Below, piece by piece: positions 43,618-54,382 of a DNA stretch of 64,000 nucleotides. The stretch's first letter is position 1; each line of letters opens with the position of its first letter. Both the position numbers and the translations under genes were made by a program. Origin of the DNA: Wallemia ichthyophaga EXF-994 (Eukaryota > Basidiomycota > Wallemiomycetes > Wallemiales > Wallemiaceae); NCBI RefSeq assembly GCF_000400465.1, contig NW_008806297.1, positions 34,096 to 98,095 on the forward strand. The letters are read 5' to 3'. The notes beneath the pieces are model-generated. The model did not search any database and was not told the DNA's origin. It saw only the letters and a list, made by a program, of their open reading frames with translations.

Positions 43618-43720
43618 GCTTTCGTGGCTTAGGGGTTATAGCGCCGTGTTAACACCGGCTCATCTTCCAAGATGAACAGTTGCTCCGCGGAGGTCGCCGG
43701 TTCGATTCCGGCCGAAAGCT
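43618..43720 (+). tRNA. tRNA-Val (anticodon AAC) with a 30-nt intron
   Basis: The acceptor stem GCTTTCG pairs perfectly with CGAAAGC. D arm GCTTAGGGGTTATAGC; anticodon stem CCGTG/CGCGG, loop TTAACA-[intron]-C with anticodon AAC at 43651-43653. The intron covers 43655-43684 after position 37 and contains CATCTT/AAGATG, which can form a hairpin. T arm GCCGG-TTCGATT-CCGGC. Position 73 is T, immediately followed by TTTT (Pol III terminator). Confidence 0.92.
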
Positions 43721-43924
43721 TTTTGTGTCACATTAATTATCTTGAAGTATTCTTTTTTCCACATTGTCTTGTTTTACGACTGTAGAGACATCTATTTTGC
43801 ATCTTTGATATCTCCTAACTACTCTATTGAGCTGGAGTGGGTGGTGAAATGACGTATGGATCGCCGCGCTCCACATGGTAAATTGCGAATTGACTCCTGC
43901 TTACAACAACCAACAACGAGAATA

Positions 43925-44550
43925 ATGTCAGATCCATACAGCGCCAAGTCAAGCACAAACGCCACACCACAAGAGAAGCTCGACCTGTTCCACGTAAGCC
44001 AGCTAGCGCACGACTCACCAACCACGCTGACGTCGTCCAGAGCATCATCAAGCCAGTGAAGACGTCGATGCTCGTCTCGCGCAACACAGACAGCTTCTTG
44101 CACTCGCGCGCCATGACTCCAGTCTCAGTGGATCACCTCACCTTCTACTATATTGCCAATGTGAAGAGTGGCAAAACCAAGGAATTCGAAAACGACTCCC
44201 ACGTGAACATCTCTTACTACGATCCAGCGTCTACCAACTGGGCATCCCTCGCAGGCACTGCGACTGTCACACAGGACCAGAAAGTGATTGAGAGCGTCTG
44301 GAACCCAGGTCTCAAAGCCTGGTTCGGCGACTTGGGCGATGGAAAGCACACGGGTGATAAAGACGATCCTCGTATAATGGTCATCGTCGTTAAGCCCGTG
44401 TCGATCCACTTCTGGCACAACACCTCTTCCAAGCTTGGATTCACTTACGAGGTCGTCAAGGGCGCAGTCACGGGCGATGTTGCCTCTCCAGGCGAGCTGA
44501 TGACGATTGAGAATGACGAAATCGAGCTCATTAACGGACTCAAGAAGTGA
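43925..44550 (+). CDS. bli-3: FMN-binding split-barrel protein, BLI-3 / general-stress-26-like
   Basis: Two exons, 43925..43993 and 44041..44550, with a 47-nt intron, total 192 residues. It belongs to the pyridoxamine-5'-phosphate-oxidase-like flavin fold. Motifs are KPVKTSMLVSRNTDSFLHSRAM, HLTFYYIANVKSGKTKEFEND, VNISYYDPASTNWASLAG, and VWNPGLKAWFGDLGDGKHTGD. Neurospora bli-3 is the named homologue class (blue-light-induced), so light control is possible but not shown here. The enzymatic activity of the class is not settled. Confidence 0.87.
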
Positions 44551-44651
44551 AATGCGTGACTTTGTATTATGATTAGAAATGCGACAATTATATCTTAGGT
44601 GTTTAGTGTGTGGAGTGTGTTTAATGCCATAAATAGTTTGAAATGCGAGTG

Positions 44652-47600
44652 TTAATATAGTGGCTGCTCAACAAGGCTGTGAGATGATGACTGGTGAGAT
44701 TGTGAGTGTTGTTGGTGGTCATTAGAGTCTGACATCTGTCTGAAGGCCTCTGTAAGCGTGTGTACGAAATCTATCTTACCGCCTGAGCGAGTCAATGGAG
44801 GCGGTTGTGGCGCTTCAAAAACACTGAAAGATCTAGGTGCTTCTGCCATCTCCGGACTAGCCACTTTGAACTTTCCGTCGTCGTGAGCGTGGCCATCCTC
44901 CAGCTGGTCTTCCTCCACATAGCCATCGCCGTCATCGTACACCTGCACTGTTCGCCCATCGTCGTCTATCAGACTGAGGATGTCTTGGCGCGTGATACTT
45001 TCGTGCGTAATGGTTCTTGGCAGGTCTAGCTCGTGGGCGTGAGCGTGAGTGTTATTGTTGGTGTTGTTGTTTGTGTTGGTCGGTGGATTGATGATATCTT
45101 GAATCGCATTCCACTCAGCCTCGACGTCGTAGTCTGCTATCTGTTTCTGCAGCTGGTATTGTTCTGCGGAAAATTCGCTCAAATCGTCGTAACCGTGGTA
45201 ATAGCCTGCATCGCGTTCTTGTTGGTAGTTGTTTGGTTTGTAAGTGTCTACTTGTGGAGGTTGTTGGTGAGCTTGATGAACTTGATGCGAATAAAGACAA
45301 TCAATCACACCACCATCAACCTGCTCCGGCTCAGCAACATTCCCATCCTTCTGCTCGGTGAATTCTGCTACGTTTTCTAGATAACTTACGGCAGCATTCT
45401 CGGCAGATTTCTTGGAGGATTGCGAGTGTGTTTGAGACTGTGTTTGAGACTGAGACTGCGACATAGTCTGCGTCGTAGCAACAGTAGTCGGTTGAGAATT
45501 CTGTATATACGTGGATTCCACATTTAAAGGCACATGTGGATTCAATATCATCTCTTCCAGCTCCTCATGAGCGACGTCATCTTCATTCTTCTCGAGCCGC
45601 TTAAGCATGTTAACTTTCTTAGGCGGAGAAGGAGGAGACACTGGGATGGGTGGGAGATCCTTTGCTGGCGGCCTAACAGTCTGGGTCAGCAAACTGTCGA
45701 GTGAACTCCATATCTTAGGGTCGGTCGCTTTCTTCTGGTGTGTGGATGTCTTAATGTGCTAGATGGAAATGTTAGCGTCACAACTTAATCACGAGAAAAA
45801 TACCTAACCCACCCTATCGAAGTCCTCAAACTTTACTCGACAGATCTCACAATACCCCGGCTTGAAATTCTCTTGCCGCTTGCTCAGCTTCTCCTTGTGC
45901 TTTTGTTTCGCTTGGAGCTTCTCCATATGGTTGTACATATCAACTGTTTCCTGGGATACTTGTGCATCTACTTGTTTGTCTACTTGCTTGTTTTCTTCCT
46001 TGGATGGTGCAGTTTCCTTTTGTTGAGTGTGTTGTGTTTTGGGAGAAATTAAATCATTAGTTTGCGCTGTTTGAGTTGTTTTACCGGACTGAGTATGCTC
46101 TTTAGGTGGTTTAGTCGTTGGGACCTTCCTCCTCGGCAAGACTTCTTTGAAAGCAGCACGAGCTTCTTTGGTAGCAAGAATATCTTTCGGTGGTGGTGTT
46201 GGTGCGGAGGAGATGACGCTCTCATTAGCGCTGTAATTAGCGCTATCAAAATTATCATCAACGACATCATGAGCACCTCGATTCTTAAGAGCAGCTACGC
46301 TTTCTTCAAATTTATTATGTTCGCGAGCTCTCAGCAGTGCCTGTGCTGCGTTGGTAGGTTTAGAGCTATCCTCGACGACCGCTTTACCTCTAGAGCTGCG
46401 TCTATGTTGGAGCAACTGTGCGAAAGACGTGTGAGCGGGAGCGTGTGAGTGATCGGACACTCTGCGTGGTGTCGTTCTTGTTGTTGTGTTAGTGGTGGTG
46501 GGTGTGGACAATGTTGTGTTTGCAGATGCCGACGCTGATGCTGAAGTCGACGTCGATGTCGATGCCACCGCAGTTTCATTCGCAATCGCATTCGCATCCG
46601 CCTCTCTCGAACGGGCATTTGCATTTGCACGTGTTTGTGCATTCGCTTGTGCAGTCTTGGGCCGGTGCTCTGTCGTGCGTTTATCGAGCTGCAGGACTCT
46701 TTTATCGCGCTGACCGGGTACACGTGCAGCCTGAGCTTGAGACGTAGCATTCGTGGAGGTGATAGTAACGCTGTTCCCAGATGCAGCCGCATAAGCGTCC
46801 TCAGCCTTGTCCTTCTGCCGACTGTGACTGTGACTTTGAATAAGATTCTGATTCTTGTCGACATCTTCCTGCAACTGCATTTGCATTTGCAGTTGCGCCT
46901 GATGGTGATGTTGATCCACTTCCATATCCTGCTCCAACTCCATCTCCTGCTCGCCGTGCTGCCCACTACCCACCATAGTAATAACGCCCTGTTTACACAA
47001 CCTAGCTAGCTGAGCCTCGACAACGTAATTGACGTGCTCCTGCATTCCCCAGCCTTTACTAGCGTATACGCGTCCATCGAACGGTGCCTCATTCTGGTAA
47101 TACTTTGTGAACGGGTTGCGCTCATCACGGCATGCGAACAAAATCGGCCAGGCCGCTTCCTCGTTTGCGCGCGGCACAGCGTACTCCTGTATCAGCACTG
47201 GACGGTGTGTCTCAGAAGCGTCTTCTACTAATACATACCGCACGTTGCGCGGGAAGTAGTACTGATCGATCTGGCGCACACTTCGGTCGCGCTCGGTTGT
47301 TCCTTGCAGTTTCTCCCGCTTGAGCATTGCTTTCAGACTCTGTTCGCGCGCGGTGGCGTGTGAATGTGAGTGAGAATGCACATGTGCATGTGCCTGCGTT
47401 TGAGAATGAGAAAGTGGATTCCCCCCCGTGTCATTCGCCAAGAGGTGGCGGAGGATGTTGTAGATCTTGGGATAACTCCACACCTTAATCTTAAATTCTT
47501 GCGCGCGTAGGAGGAGATCGTCGGCCTGTTGAATAGGGCCGAGAAAGGGGTTTTTGGGCTGGGTATCTACGATGCTGTGTTGGGTGTGGTTGAGTGGGTC

Positions 47601-48075
47601 TACGACTGTGTAAGCTGCGCTGCCCGTGACGGCCTCGTCGCCATATGTCGGCGTCGCCTGTCTGCTGAGCACCTTTGGCTTGTTCTCTTTGGTGCTGCTG
47701 GTGCTGTCGGTAGCCGCCTTGGGTATCTCCCGCGAGGTAATCACGTGTGTCACCTTGTTGGAAAAGAAATCGTCGACGCTCTGAAGCGTGTGGGTTAGGT
47801 GAGCGTATAAAACACGGAAACACACTCACTGCACCTAGCTTAACAGCCATTTGTACTATGTCCCCCTTTATTCCATTCTCCGGTGGCTTATCAAAGTAGA
47901 GAACGATATTCCTAAACGCACGCGTCCACTTTCTGATGTAGTCTTGGTCGCCTTGCCTGTCTACCTTGACACGCTTCGTACGCTCACGCTCAGGCTCATG
48001 CTCACGATTATTACTCGCCGTCGGCTCGAGCACCCGCTTCTTTGCGTTTATTGGACGCTTGAATTGGTCATCCAT
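44652..48075 (-). CDS. DBF4: Dbf4/Dfp1, regulatory subunit of Cdc7 kinase
   Basis: Activates Cdc7 to fire replication origins by MCM phosphorylation. Exons 48075-47830, 47780-45813, 45758-44652, total 1106 residues, long for the family. Motif N (BRCT-like) spans exons 1-2: NIVLYFDKPPENGIKGDIVQ ... VDDFFSNKVTHVITSREIP. Motif M region: IDQYYFPRNVRYVLVEDASE then HRPVLIQEY. Motif C, a CCHH zinc finger, is GYCEICRVKFEDFDRHIKTSTH, formed across the last intron. Between M and C lie long low-complexity tracts (Gln/His-rich, then Ala/Ser/Thr repeats). The C-terminal exon is disordered (Gln/Ser/Asn repeats). Exon 1 starts at the first in-frame ATG; the upstream frame has only non-ATG codons. Confidence 0.9.
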
Positions 48076-48167
48076 CGACCAGGCCTCTTGCTCTTTTCGA
48101 CGCGTCGTCGTTACGCGTAAGAGTGTTATCAAATAATCATGTAATTATGTGAAAATTGATTTACATT

Positions 48168-49317
48168 TTAAATTACGCGTGGCCCATCTCCGATACACGT
48201 TTTTATTATTCTTGACAATCCGTTGCGGTGTTTAAAGGTGGAGAGGTCTATGTTGATTCCTGATTGGTTGAGGAGGTCAGCGTGATCAGTGGCCCCGTCT
48301 CCAAAGAGATCGCTGACTATCGCGAACACCATCTCTGTATCCTTCCTCTGGACATAGAGTACAGCATTTGGACCAGCGTCGAAAGTATACGCAGCCACAG
48401 CCCTTCCGGCGGCTTGGTTGAGTGCGTGCACCATACCGATAATCAACCGCGATACATCCGTCAAGTAGAAGATGGGTGGGTGGGTATCCAAGCAGCTTGC
48501 GTGGAAGCTATTGCTATCCCTCATGGTGATATCAGCAAATTTATCAAAGTCCTTGGCTTTAATAGCGTCGATAATATCTTGCATACGTTTTGGCACCACG
48601 TGATCAACTCTATGGCGTAAATAAGGGCTAGTCTCGACAGTCCTCTGCATTCCAGCAGTCGAGGGGACAGCTTTCTTATCCGCGCTGACGACACAGATGA
48701 GAGCATCTAGATCATCCCAATGAGATTGCGGGGCTATCTCAACAGCACTCGAATCACTGCCATCGTCTAGCTCACCCATATTCCATGCTACGAAGCCGCC
48801 AAAGAGAGACCTGCACGCAGAGCCCGAGCCCTGCCTAGCGATAGCCGATAGCTGGGTGTTTGTGTATGATGGCAGGAATATCTTCCCCAAGGCAAAGACG
48901 AGTGCAGCGAAACCTGATGCAGAGGAAGCGAGACCGGCAGCGGTGGGGAAATTGTTAGTGGAGTGGATAGAGACGGATGTGTGTCTTAAGGAGGAGTCCT
49001 CGGTCAACTGCCTCATAAGCTTGAGTACATTTCCAAGTCTCTCGCCAATCGCGGTTTCTTCATCGTTGAGAGTGAGTGTGTCTACGTGGGTATCCTCTGT
49101 AAGGTGTACACGCGTCTTTGAACACATGTCATCCTGTGAGAGAGTTACACTGAGCGAGCTGTTTGTAGGCAGATTCAATTTAACGTCGCGCTTTCCCCAG
49201 TACCTGGAATTGATCAATTGGGATTGAGAATAAAAATATTTAAATAGCTCACTTGATTACTGCGATGTTTACTGGCGCTGTTACGCTGATTTCTTTGGTT
49301 GCCGTCCTCGCGGACAT
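48168..49317 (-). CDS. MVD1: Mevalonate diphosphate decarboxylase
   Basis: ATP-dependent conversion of mevalonate diphosphate to isopentenyl diphosphate, feeding sterol synthesis (yeast Erg19). Exons 49317-49253 and 49203-48168, with a 49-nt intron, total 366 residues. The N-terminus SVTAPVNIAVIKYWGKRD and LPTNSSLSVTL are diagnostic; the GHMP phosphate-binding loop is NNFPTAAGLASSASGFAAL; SACRSLFGGFVAWNMG and the catalytic Asp in TFDAGPNAVL are also present. The start codon lies 20 bp from the divergent Mak5 start. Confidence 0.96.
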
Positions 49318-49337
49318 GGTCGTTGGTTTCAACGGTC

Positions 49338-51682
49338 ATGGCCCCAAATCAAAAGCCACAAAAGCCGCAATCTAAACGCAAGAGATCAGATCTCAACTGG
49401 AAGAAAGTTGATCATAAATTCGACGATGCTCTCGGTGATGGATGGATGGGATTGGAAGAAATTGAAGGCGTCGACGTTGATTTCCACGAGGGACACTCTG
49501 GAGAGCGTATAGTACAGCTCAAGGTGGGTGTAGGCGGTGTGTATCTCCCATCTCTAACCATCTCCCGCCATCTCCAGCCAACGTCACTCGAAAACGTCGT
49601 CGATGTCCCTTTCGTCGAGGATGACGAGCCAGCTGGTGCTTTGGAGAACACGGCCGACGACGCTGAACAGCCCGCAAAGAAAAAATCAAGAAAAGAGCAA
49701 ATCAAGTCCGATAAGCGTCAGGCAGCAAAGAAGAAGCGTGCATCTGCCAAGCAAGCGAAGAGGGAGGAAGCGGAGGCTAACCAAGATAAGAATAAGGAAC
49801 CTGAGGAAGCCGAGGAACCACAATACAACGCTGCAGTCTCAAAGATGCCTGAATGGTCACCAGATAATCTAAACATCGCTAAAGGCCTCCCACCAGCACT
49901 CCTTCACACTCTACACTCCAACTCCATCACTACACCCACTCCCATCCAGAAAGAATCCCTGAAATCATCCCTCATTAGGAAAGATGTTATAGGTGTCGCT
50001 GAAACTGGCTCTGGAAAGACTCTAGCTTATGGTTTACCCATTTTATCGAGGATTTTAGAGGGCGAGATCCCTGCTGAGGCTCTTGCTGCGCTTATTCTCT
50101 GCCCCACACGTGAATTGGCATTGCAAGTGGCTGGTGAATTGAGAAAGTTTGCTCCACAAGTAAGTCATGTGAGTAGGAGGGTGAACATCGCCACTGTGGT
50201 TGGTGGTATGTCTATACAGAAGCAGCAGAGACAGCTCGTCCATGCCAACATCGTTGTCGCAACTCCAGGTCGTTTATGGGAGGTGCTGATGGATGTGAGT
50301 GGGGTTTTCCTATCTGAGACACGCTAACAAACACACTCAGAATGGCACTCTCGCTAAACGTGCGATTAGAAGCCAATTTTTGGTCATCGACGAGGCTGAT
50401 CGCATGATTGAGGCTGGTCATTTCGAGGAAATGGACAAAATACTGCGCATGACTCAGCGTACTTCCAAATCCTCAACTGCGCCTTTCCAGGATGAGTTTG
50501 AGTCGACTGAGATTGGTCTGCCTGAAGAGGTTCCTGCGACTGACGATATGCAAACGATGGTGTTTTCAGCCACCCTCTCTAAAGACCTTCAGCAGAATCT
50601 CAAGCGGAAGCGCAAAGCAGGGAGTGGGAAGAAGCAATCCACAGTCAAAACGTCTTTAGACGATCTCTTGATGAGGCTAGATTTCCGCGATCACGAGCCG
50701 ACGATAATAGATCTATCGCCAGTGAACAGGGTGGTATCGACGCTGGAGGAAGCGCGTATAGACTGTCTATCCACGGACAAAGATCTCTATCTATACTATT
50801 TCCTACTGCGGTACCCGGGCAAGACTTTAGTGTTTGTGTCGTCGATAGACGCTATAAGACGACTAGTGCCGCTATTCGAGACACTCAAACAACACGTCTT
50901 CCCTCTCCACTCGGGACTACAGCAACGTCAGCGTCTTCGCAACTTTGACAGATTCAAAACACTACCACAAGCAGTGATGATAGCTACCGATGTCGCTGCG
51001 CGTGGGCTGGATGTGCCAGCCGTTGACCACGTCGTGCACTACCAGGTACCGCGTACAGCCGACGCATACATTCACCGCAGCGGTAGGACAGCGCGTGCGC
51101 AGCGGAGCGGGTTGGCTGTGCTGCTTGTCTCGCCTGAGGAGAGACGCATGGCGAATGACCTCCTGCGCCAGCTGAACAGAGGTGAGTTGAGTACTATTCT
51201 GCACACTCCACGCTAACATTGACACCTAAGACACCGGCCTCGCACAGCTCCAGATACACTTCAACATCCTCGATCAACTTAAGGGACGCATCAACCTGGC
51301 TAAGAAGATTGATGAGACTACGCACAAAACTAGCAAGGCCAAGTACGACGCGGGGTGGGAGAAGGAGGCTGCTGAAGCGCTCGGAGTGGAGTTGGACAGC
51401 GACCATGAAGAGACGCAGTACAATTCTCGCGGACAGAAGAAGAAGAAGGCAGCCCATTCTCACCTCGACGAGCGAGAAGAAGGTACCTTGTACAAGCAGA
51501 AGGAGGAGCTGAAGAGGAAACTTGCTCAGCCACTCATGAGCAGGGGCATTAGCAGCAAATATCTCACGACAAACGAGTCCTCGTTGGCACATGAGCTGGT
51601 GCACGATGAACACCACAAAAATATACTCGGTGCAAACACAAACAAAGCCACAAACGACGTGCGTAAAGGAGGCAAGAAGTAA
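49338..51682 (+). CDS. MAK5: Mak5/DDX24-type DEAD-box RNA helicase
   Basis: Nucleolar helicase for 60S ribosome assembly. Exons 49338..49523, 49578..50294, 50341..51181, 51231..51682, total 731 residues. The N-terminus is the Mak5 type ([30 protein letters not shown]). Helicase motifs: Q motif region [11 protein letters not shown], Walker [26 protein letters not shown] as [17 protein letters not shown] as VFSATLS, then [40 protein letters not shown] and [10 protein letters not shown] charged C-terminal tail follows. The first intron (49524-49577, 54 nt, CTAAC branch) is a multiple of three without stops, so retention would add 18 residues. Confidence 0.94.
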
Positions 51683-51773
51683 GAAGCAGACGATGCGATG
51701 GGTACACGTCATGGAATATAATTTATAATTTATAATTTATAGATTTACACTATTTATTTCCTTCTCGTTAACA

Positions 51774-52244
51774 ATGGAGAACGACGCTTCACTAGAGCTA
51801 GAAAGGGAACCATTGGAGGCGTCCAACGCAGGCACAAGCGACGAGACGACGTGGTTCGAGAAAGAGAAGGAGCGGCTGAGCAGAGAGATAGCGGGTGTGA
51901 GGGTGGCTAGTAGCGCGTCTATCATACTAACATACGCACAGGAATTTGAACAAGCGCTGAATAACTCCAATATGCTTGGAAGGCGTTTGGAGGAGGTTCT
52001 CGGCGTTGGGAAGGAATTCAAGACGATCGCTGCGCTTTGGGGGGTTTTCGGGAATATCGTAGGCACGCGCCCGGCAGACGGCGTGGAGGATGGCGGGCGG
52101 AGTGTGGTGCAGGGCGTGAGTGGGAATGGAGGTAATGAATTTGGTGGCGGTGATAGTGGCGTTGGTAGTGGCATACCGGGCACTGGATCATCGAATTACT
52201 ACGCCTCTGCATCTGCATCTGCAGCTACTTCGAGAGCCGTGTAG
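51774..52244 (+). CDS. DAD1: DASH/DAM1 complex subunit Dad1
   Basis: Kinetochore-microtubule coupling subunit. Two exons, 51774..51896 and 51942..52244, total 141 residues. The core is TTWFEKEKERLSREIAG joined to EFEQALNNSNMLGRRLEEVL, then GVGKEFKTIAALWGVF, which matches the Dad1 family closely. The 45-nt intron (GTGAGG, CTAAC, CACAG) is in frame and stop-free; removing it aligns the helix. The C-terminal 55 residues are a Gly/Ser/Ala-rich extension (GGDSGVGSGIPG, ASASASAATS) beyond the usual length. Confidence 0.88.
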   Translation: MENDASLELEREPLEASNAGTSDETTWFEKEKERLSREIAGVRVASSASIILTYAQEFEQALNNSNMLGRRLEEVLGVGKEFKTIAALWGVFGNIVGTRPADGVEDGGRSVVQGVSGNGGNEFGGGDSGVGSGIPGTGSSNYYASASASAATSRAV

Positions 52245-52324
52245 GCGCACGGGCGCTGGCGCGTAGGCATATGCTGTGTATAAATGTTGTAATATAATCA
52301 TCTACACCTTATCCATCACCACCA

Positions 52325-53139
52325 ATGTCAAATAACGCAGATTGTCGGTTTGTAGTGATGCGCACTCACGCACTCACACCCCACCCAGATAAACTCATTT
52401 ACTGGCCTATCCCCGGCCGCGGCGAGTTCATACGTTTGTGTCTCGAGCACGCCGGCGCTAGCTGGACAGACACGCCTGGCGGAGTAGACGAGGTGCTTTC
52501 GTACGTGAATGGCAGTGGTGAGCATAGGACAGCGACACACACACCTCCTCACACACCACAGCCGACCTCGGCGCGAACCCCGCTCCACTTGCCCCGCCGA
52601 TCCTGAAAGACGAGAAGAATGGCGTCATACTCTCGCAAACTGCCGCCATCCTCATGTACATGGCACCCAAATTGGGTCTAGACGGCGGGAAACAACACAT
52701 GCATACAGCGCAACACGCACTCACTGGGCTCGACTTCAATGACGAAGTGCACAACACGCACCACCCCATCGGCTCAGCACTCTACTACGAGGACCAGAAG
52801 AACGAGGCTGCGCGCTACACGGAAGTGTTCCGCAGGGAGCGCATTCCCAAGTTCCTCACCTACCTCGATACGAATCTTGGGAGAAACACACAAACTGACA
52901 AGCATCTCACTGGAGATTCCATTACTTACGCCGATTACGTCTGGTGGCAGGTGCTAGACGGCCTCTTTTACTCCTTCCCTAAGCGCATGCACGCCCTTCT
53001 GCCAACTTACACCAACATCAAGCCTTTCTACGATAACATCAAGTCACAGCCACGCATAGCTGCGTACCTGGCCTCTGAAAGAAGGCTGCCATACTCGCAA
53101 GGTGTTTTCAGATATTATGCTGAGCTTGACAAAGCGTGA
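52325..53139 (+). CDS. Glutathione S-transferase-like protein
   Basis: Exons 52325..52343, 52389..52517, 52562..53139, total 241 residues. Thioredoxin-fold start YKLIYWPIPGRGEFIRLCLEHAG, the cis-Pro/SQTAAI region (GVILSQTAAILMYMAP), and a helical C-terminal domain ending YFxELD-like (GVFRYYAELDKA). Sigma/alpha-like GSTs in fungi share the YWP..GRGE..R start. The first intron uses a weak GTCGGT donor; without it the N-terminus would be 15 residues longer. Substrate is unknown; detoxification by glutathione conjugation is the family role. Confidence 0.85.
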
Positions 53140-53219
53140 GTGTGTCAATATTAGTAGACATAGCGTGAATGTAAAGTCATATGTAAAGAGATGTAGAAAC
53201 ATTGTATTTGACCATTCAA

Positions 53220-54224
53220 TCACTTACGTTCATTGAATGGATTGTGCGTATACTCATCTTCCTCTTCCTCGTGCGGCGTGCTGTTGTTGCGCTTGTGCTG
53301 GCTGAGGTCGATTTCACGTCTAGGAAGGAATCCCAAGTTTGTAAAGTCTGCTGATTTGTCGTTGCCATTCGAATTAACACTCATAGACTGTCTGTTGTTC
53401 TCCTTGGCTCTGCGGTGTATAGCGGGATCGTAGTGGTGAGCGTAAGGGTCTTCCAGCTTAATTGGAGTTGGCTTTGGCTGTCCCTCTTCCTGCTCGCCAT
53501 AATTTGTCATCGAACTCCAGAAATCGTTTAGATGCTTCTTACTCGTCCAAGCCAATTCCGAGAAAGCGCTTGCAATATCGCTAAAGTTAAAACCAGGTTC
53601 GAGAGAATCAGCCTTCTCATGTTGCTTCTGGTGCTCCTCCTCATACTCCCTCTCATTCCTGCGTCTAGGCTTGCGTGGCTCGTACGCAAGGTCGTCGTAC
53701 GGCGTAGATGAAGCCCTGCCATTCCTCTCAAAATCCATCGCTTGTAGGCGTCGCGCGAGCGCTTCATCATCGTCCATCTGCCTCATTTGTGATACTGGCC
53801 TCGCTGGTTTTGGCGCTGTGTGTGTGATGTGTGTGCTGTGTGTTGGGTCACTCATCTGCAATAGCTTCTCCACTGCCCTCTCCTGTGAGCTGGATGATTC
53901 GAGCACTGAAATTATAATTTCCTTGTCAATCGATGGGAACATTATCGACATTGCGTTTACTTTCTCCTGCGTGGCTTTGTCGCTGTGTGCGGGGTGTGGG
54001 GAGTGTGGTTGCTCTGGTTGTTCTGATTGCTGAAACTGCTCTGGTTGCTCTGTTTGCTCCTTCTGCTCTGGTTGCTCACGCTCTGGCTCCCTCTCTTGAT
54101 GCGTAGTGGGAAGCGCTGGCTGGACAGGAACATTTGCCTCGCCTGTCTCTTGGGCGTTTCTGGTTGGCTGTGCCTGTGGTTCAGCGTGTGGTTGTGCGTC
54201 GCTTGGTTCCTGGAAATCACTCAT
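53220..54224 (-). CDS. CUE-domain (ubiquitin-binding) protein, Cue5-like
   Basis: Single exon, 334 residues from the first in-frame ATG at 54224. The N-terminus is Gln/Glu/Pro-rich (QPEQKEQTEQPEQFQQ). The CUE domain lies at about 90-130: KVNAMSIMFPSIDKEIIISVLE then AVEKLLQMSDP, with the conserved MFP and LL motifs that bind ubiquitin. The rest is charged and disordered, including EEHQKQHEKAD and NPFNERK at the end. Cue5-type proteins link ubiquitinated cargo to autophagy, but the context does not prove that role. Confidence 0.78.
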   Translation of the reverse strand: MSDFQEPSDAQPHAEPQAQPTRNAQETGEANVPVQPALPTTHQEREPEREQPEQKEQTEQPEQFQQSEQPEQPHSPHPAHSDKATQEKVNAMSIMFPSIDKEIIISVLESSSSQERAVEKLLQMSDPTHSTHITHTAPKPARPVSQMRQMDDDEALARRLQAMDFERNGRASSTPYDDLAYEPRKPRRRNEREYEEEHQKQHEKADSLEPGFNFSDIASAFSELAWTSKKHLNDFWSSMTNYGEQEEGQPKPTPIKLEDPYAHHYDPAIHRRAKENNRQSMSVNSNGNDKSADFTNLGFLPRREIDLSQHKRNNSTPHEEEEDEYTHNPFNERK

Positions 54225-54382
54225 GACTGTACGAGACAAGGCACGAAAGAAATATCTTTATTTTCATCTTCATGTATAAAACTACATACAAAACTACTGC
54301 AATACATTTTGTTTTTCTTTATTCGTTGCGTTGAGTCGTTGGATTTGATTCGTTGATTCGTTTTGTTCCTATTAGTAGGGCG

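Noticed and set aside
46062-47009. Several plus-strand frames opposite Dbf4 (Ala/Val/Asp-rich)
   Set aside because: They are mirror images of the Ser/Thr/Ala repeat codons of Dbf4; no independent signals.
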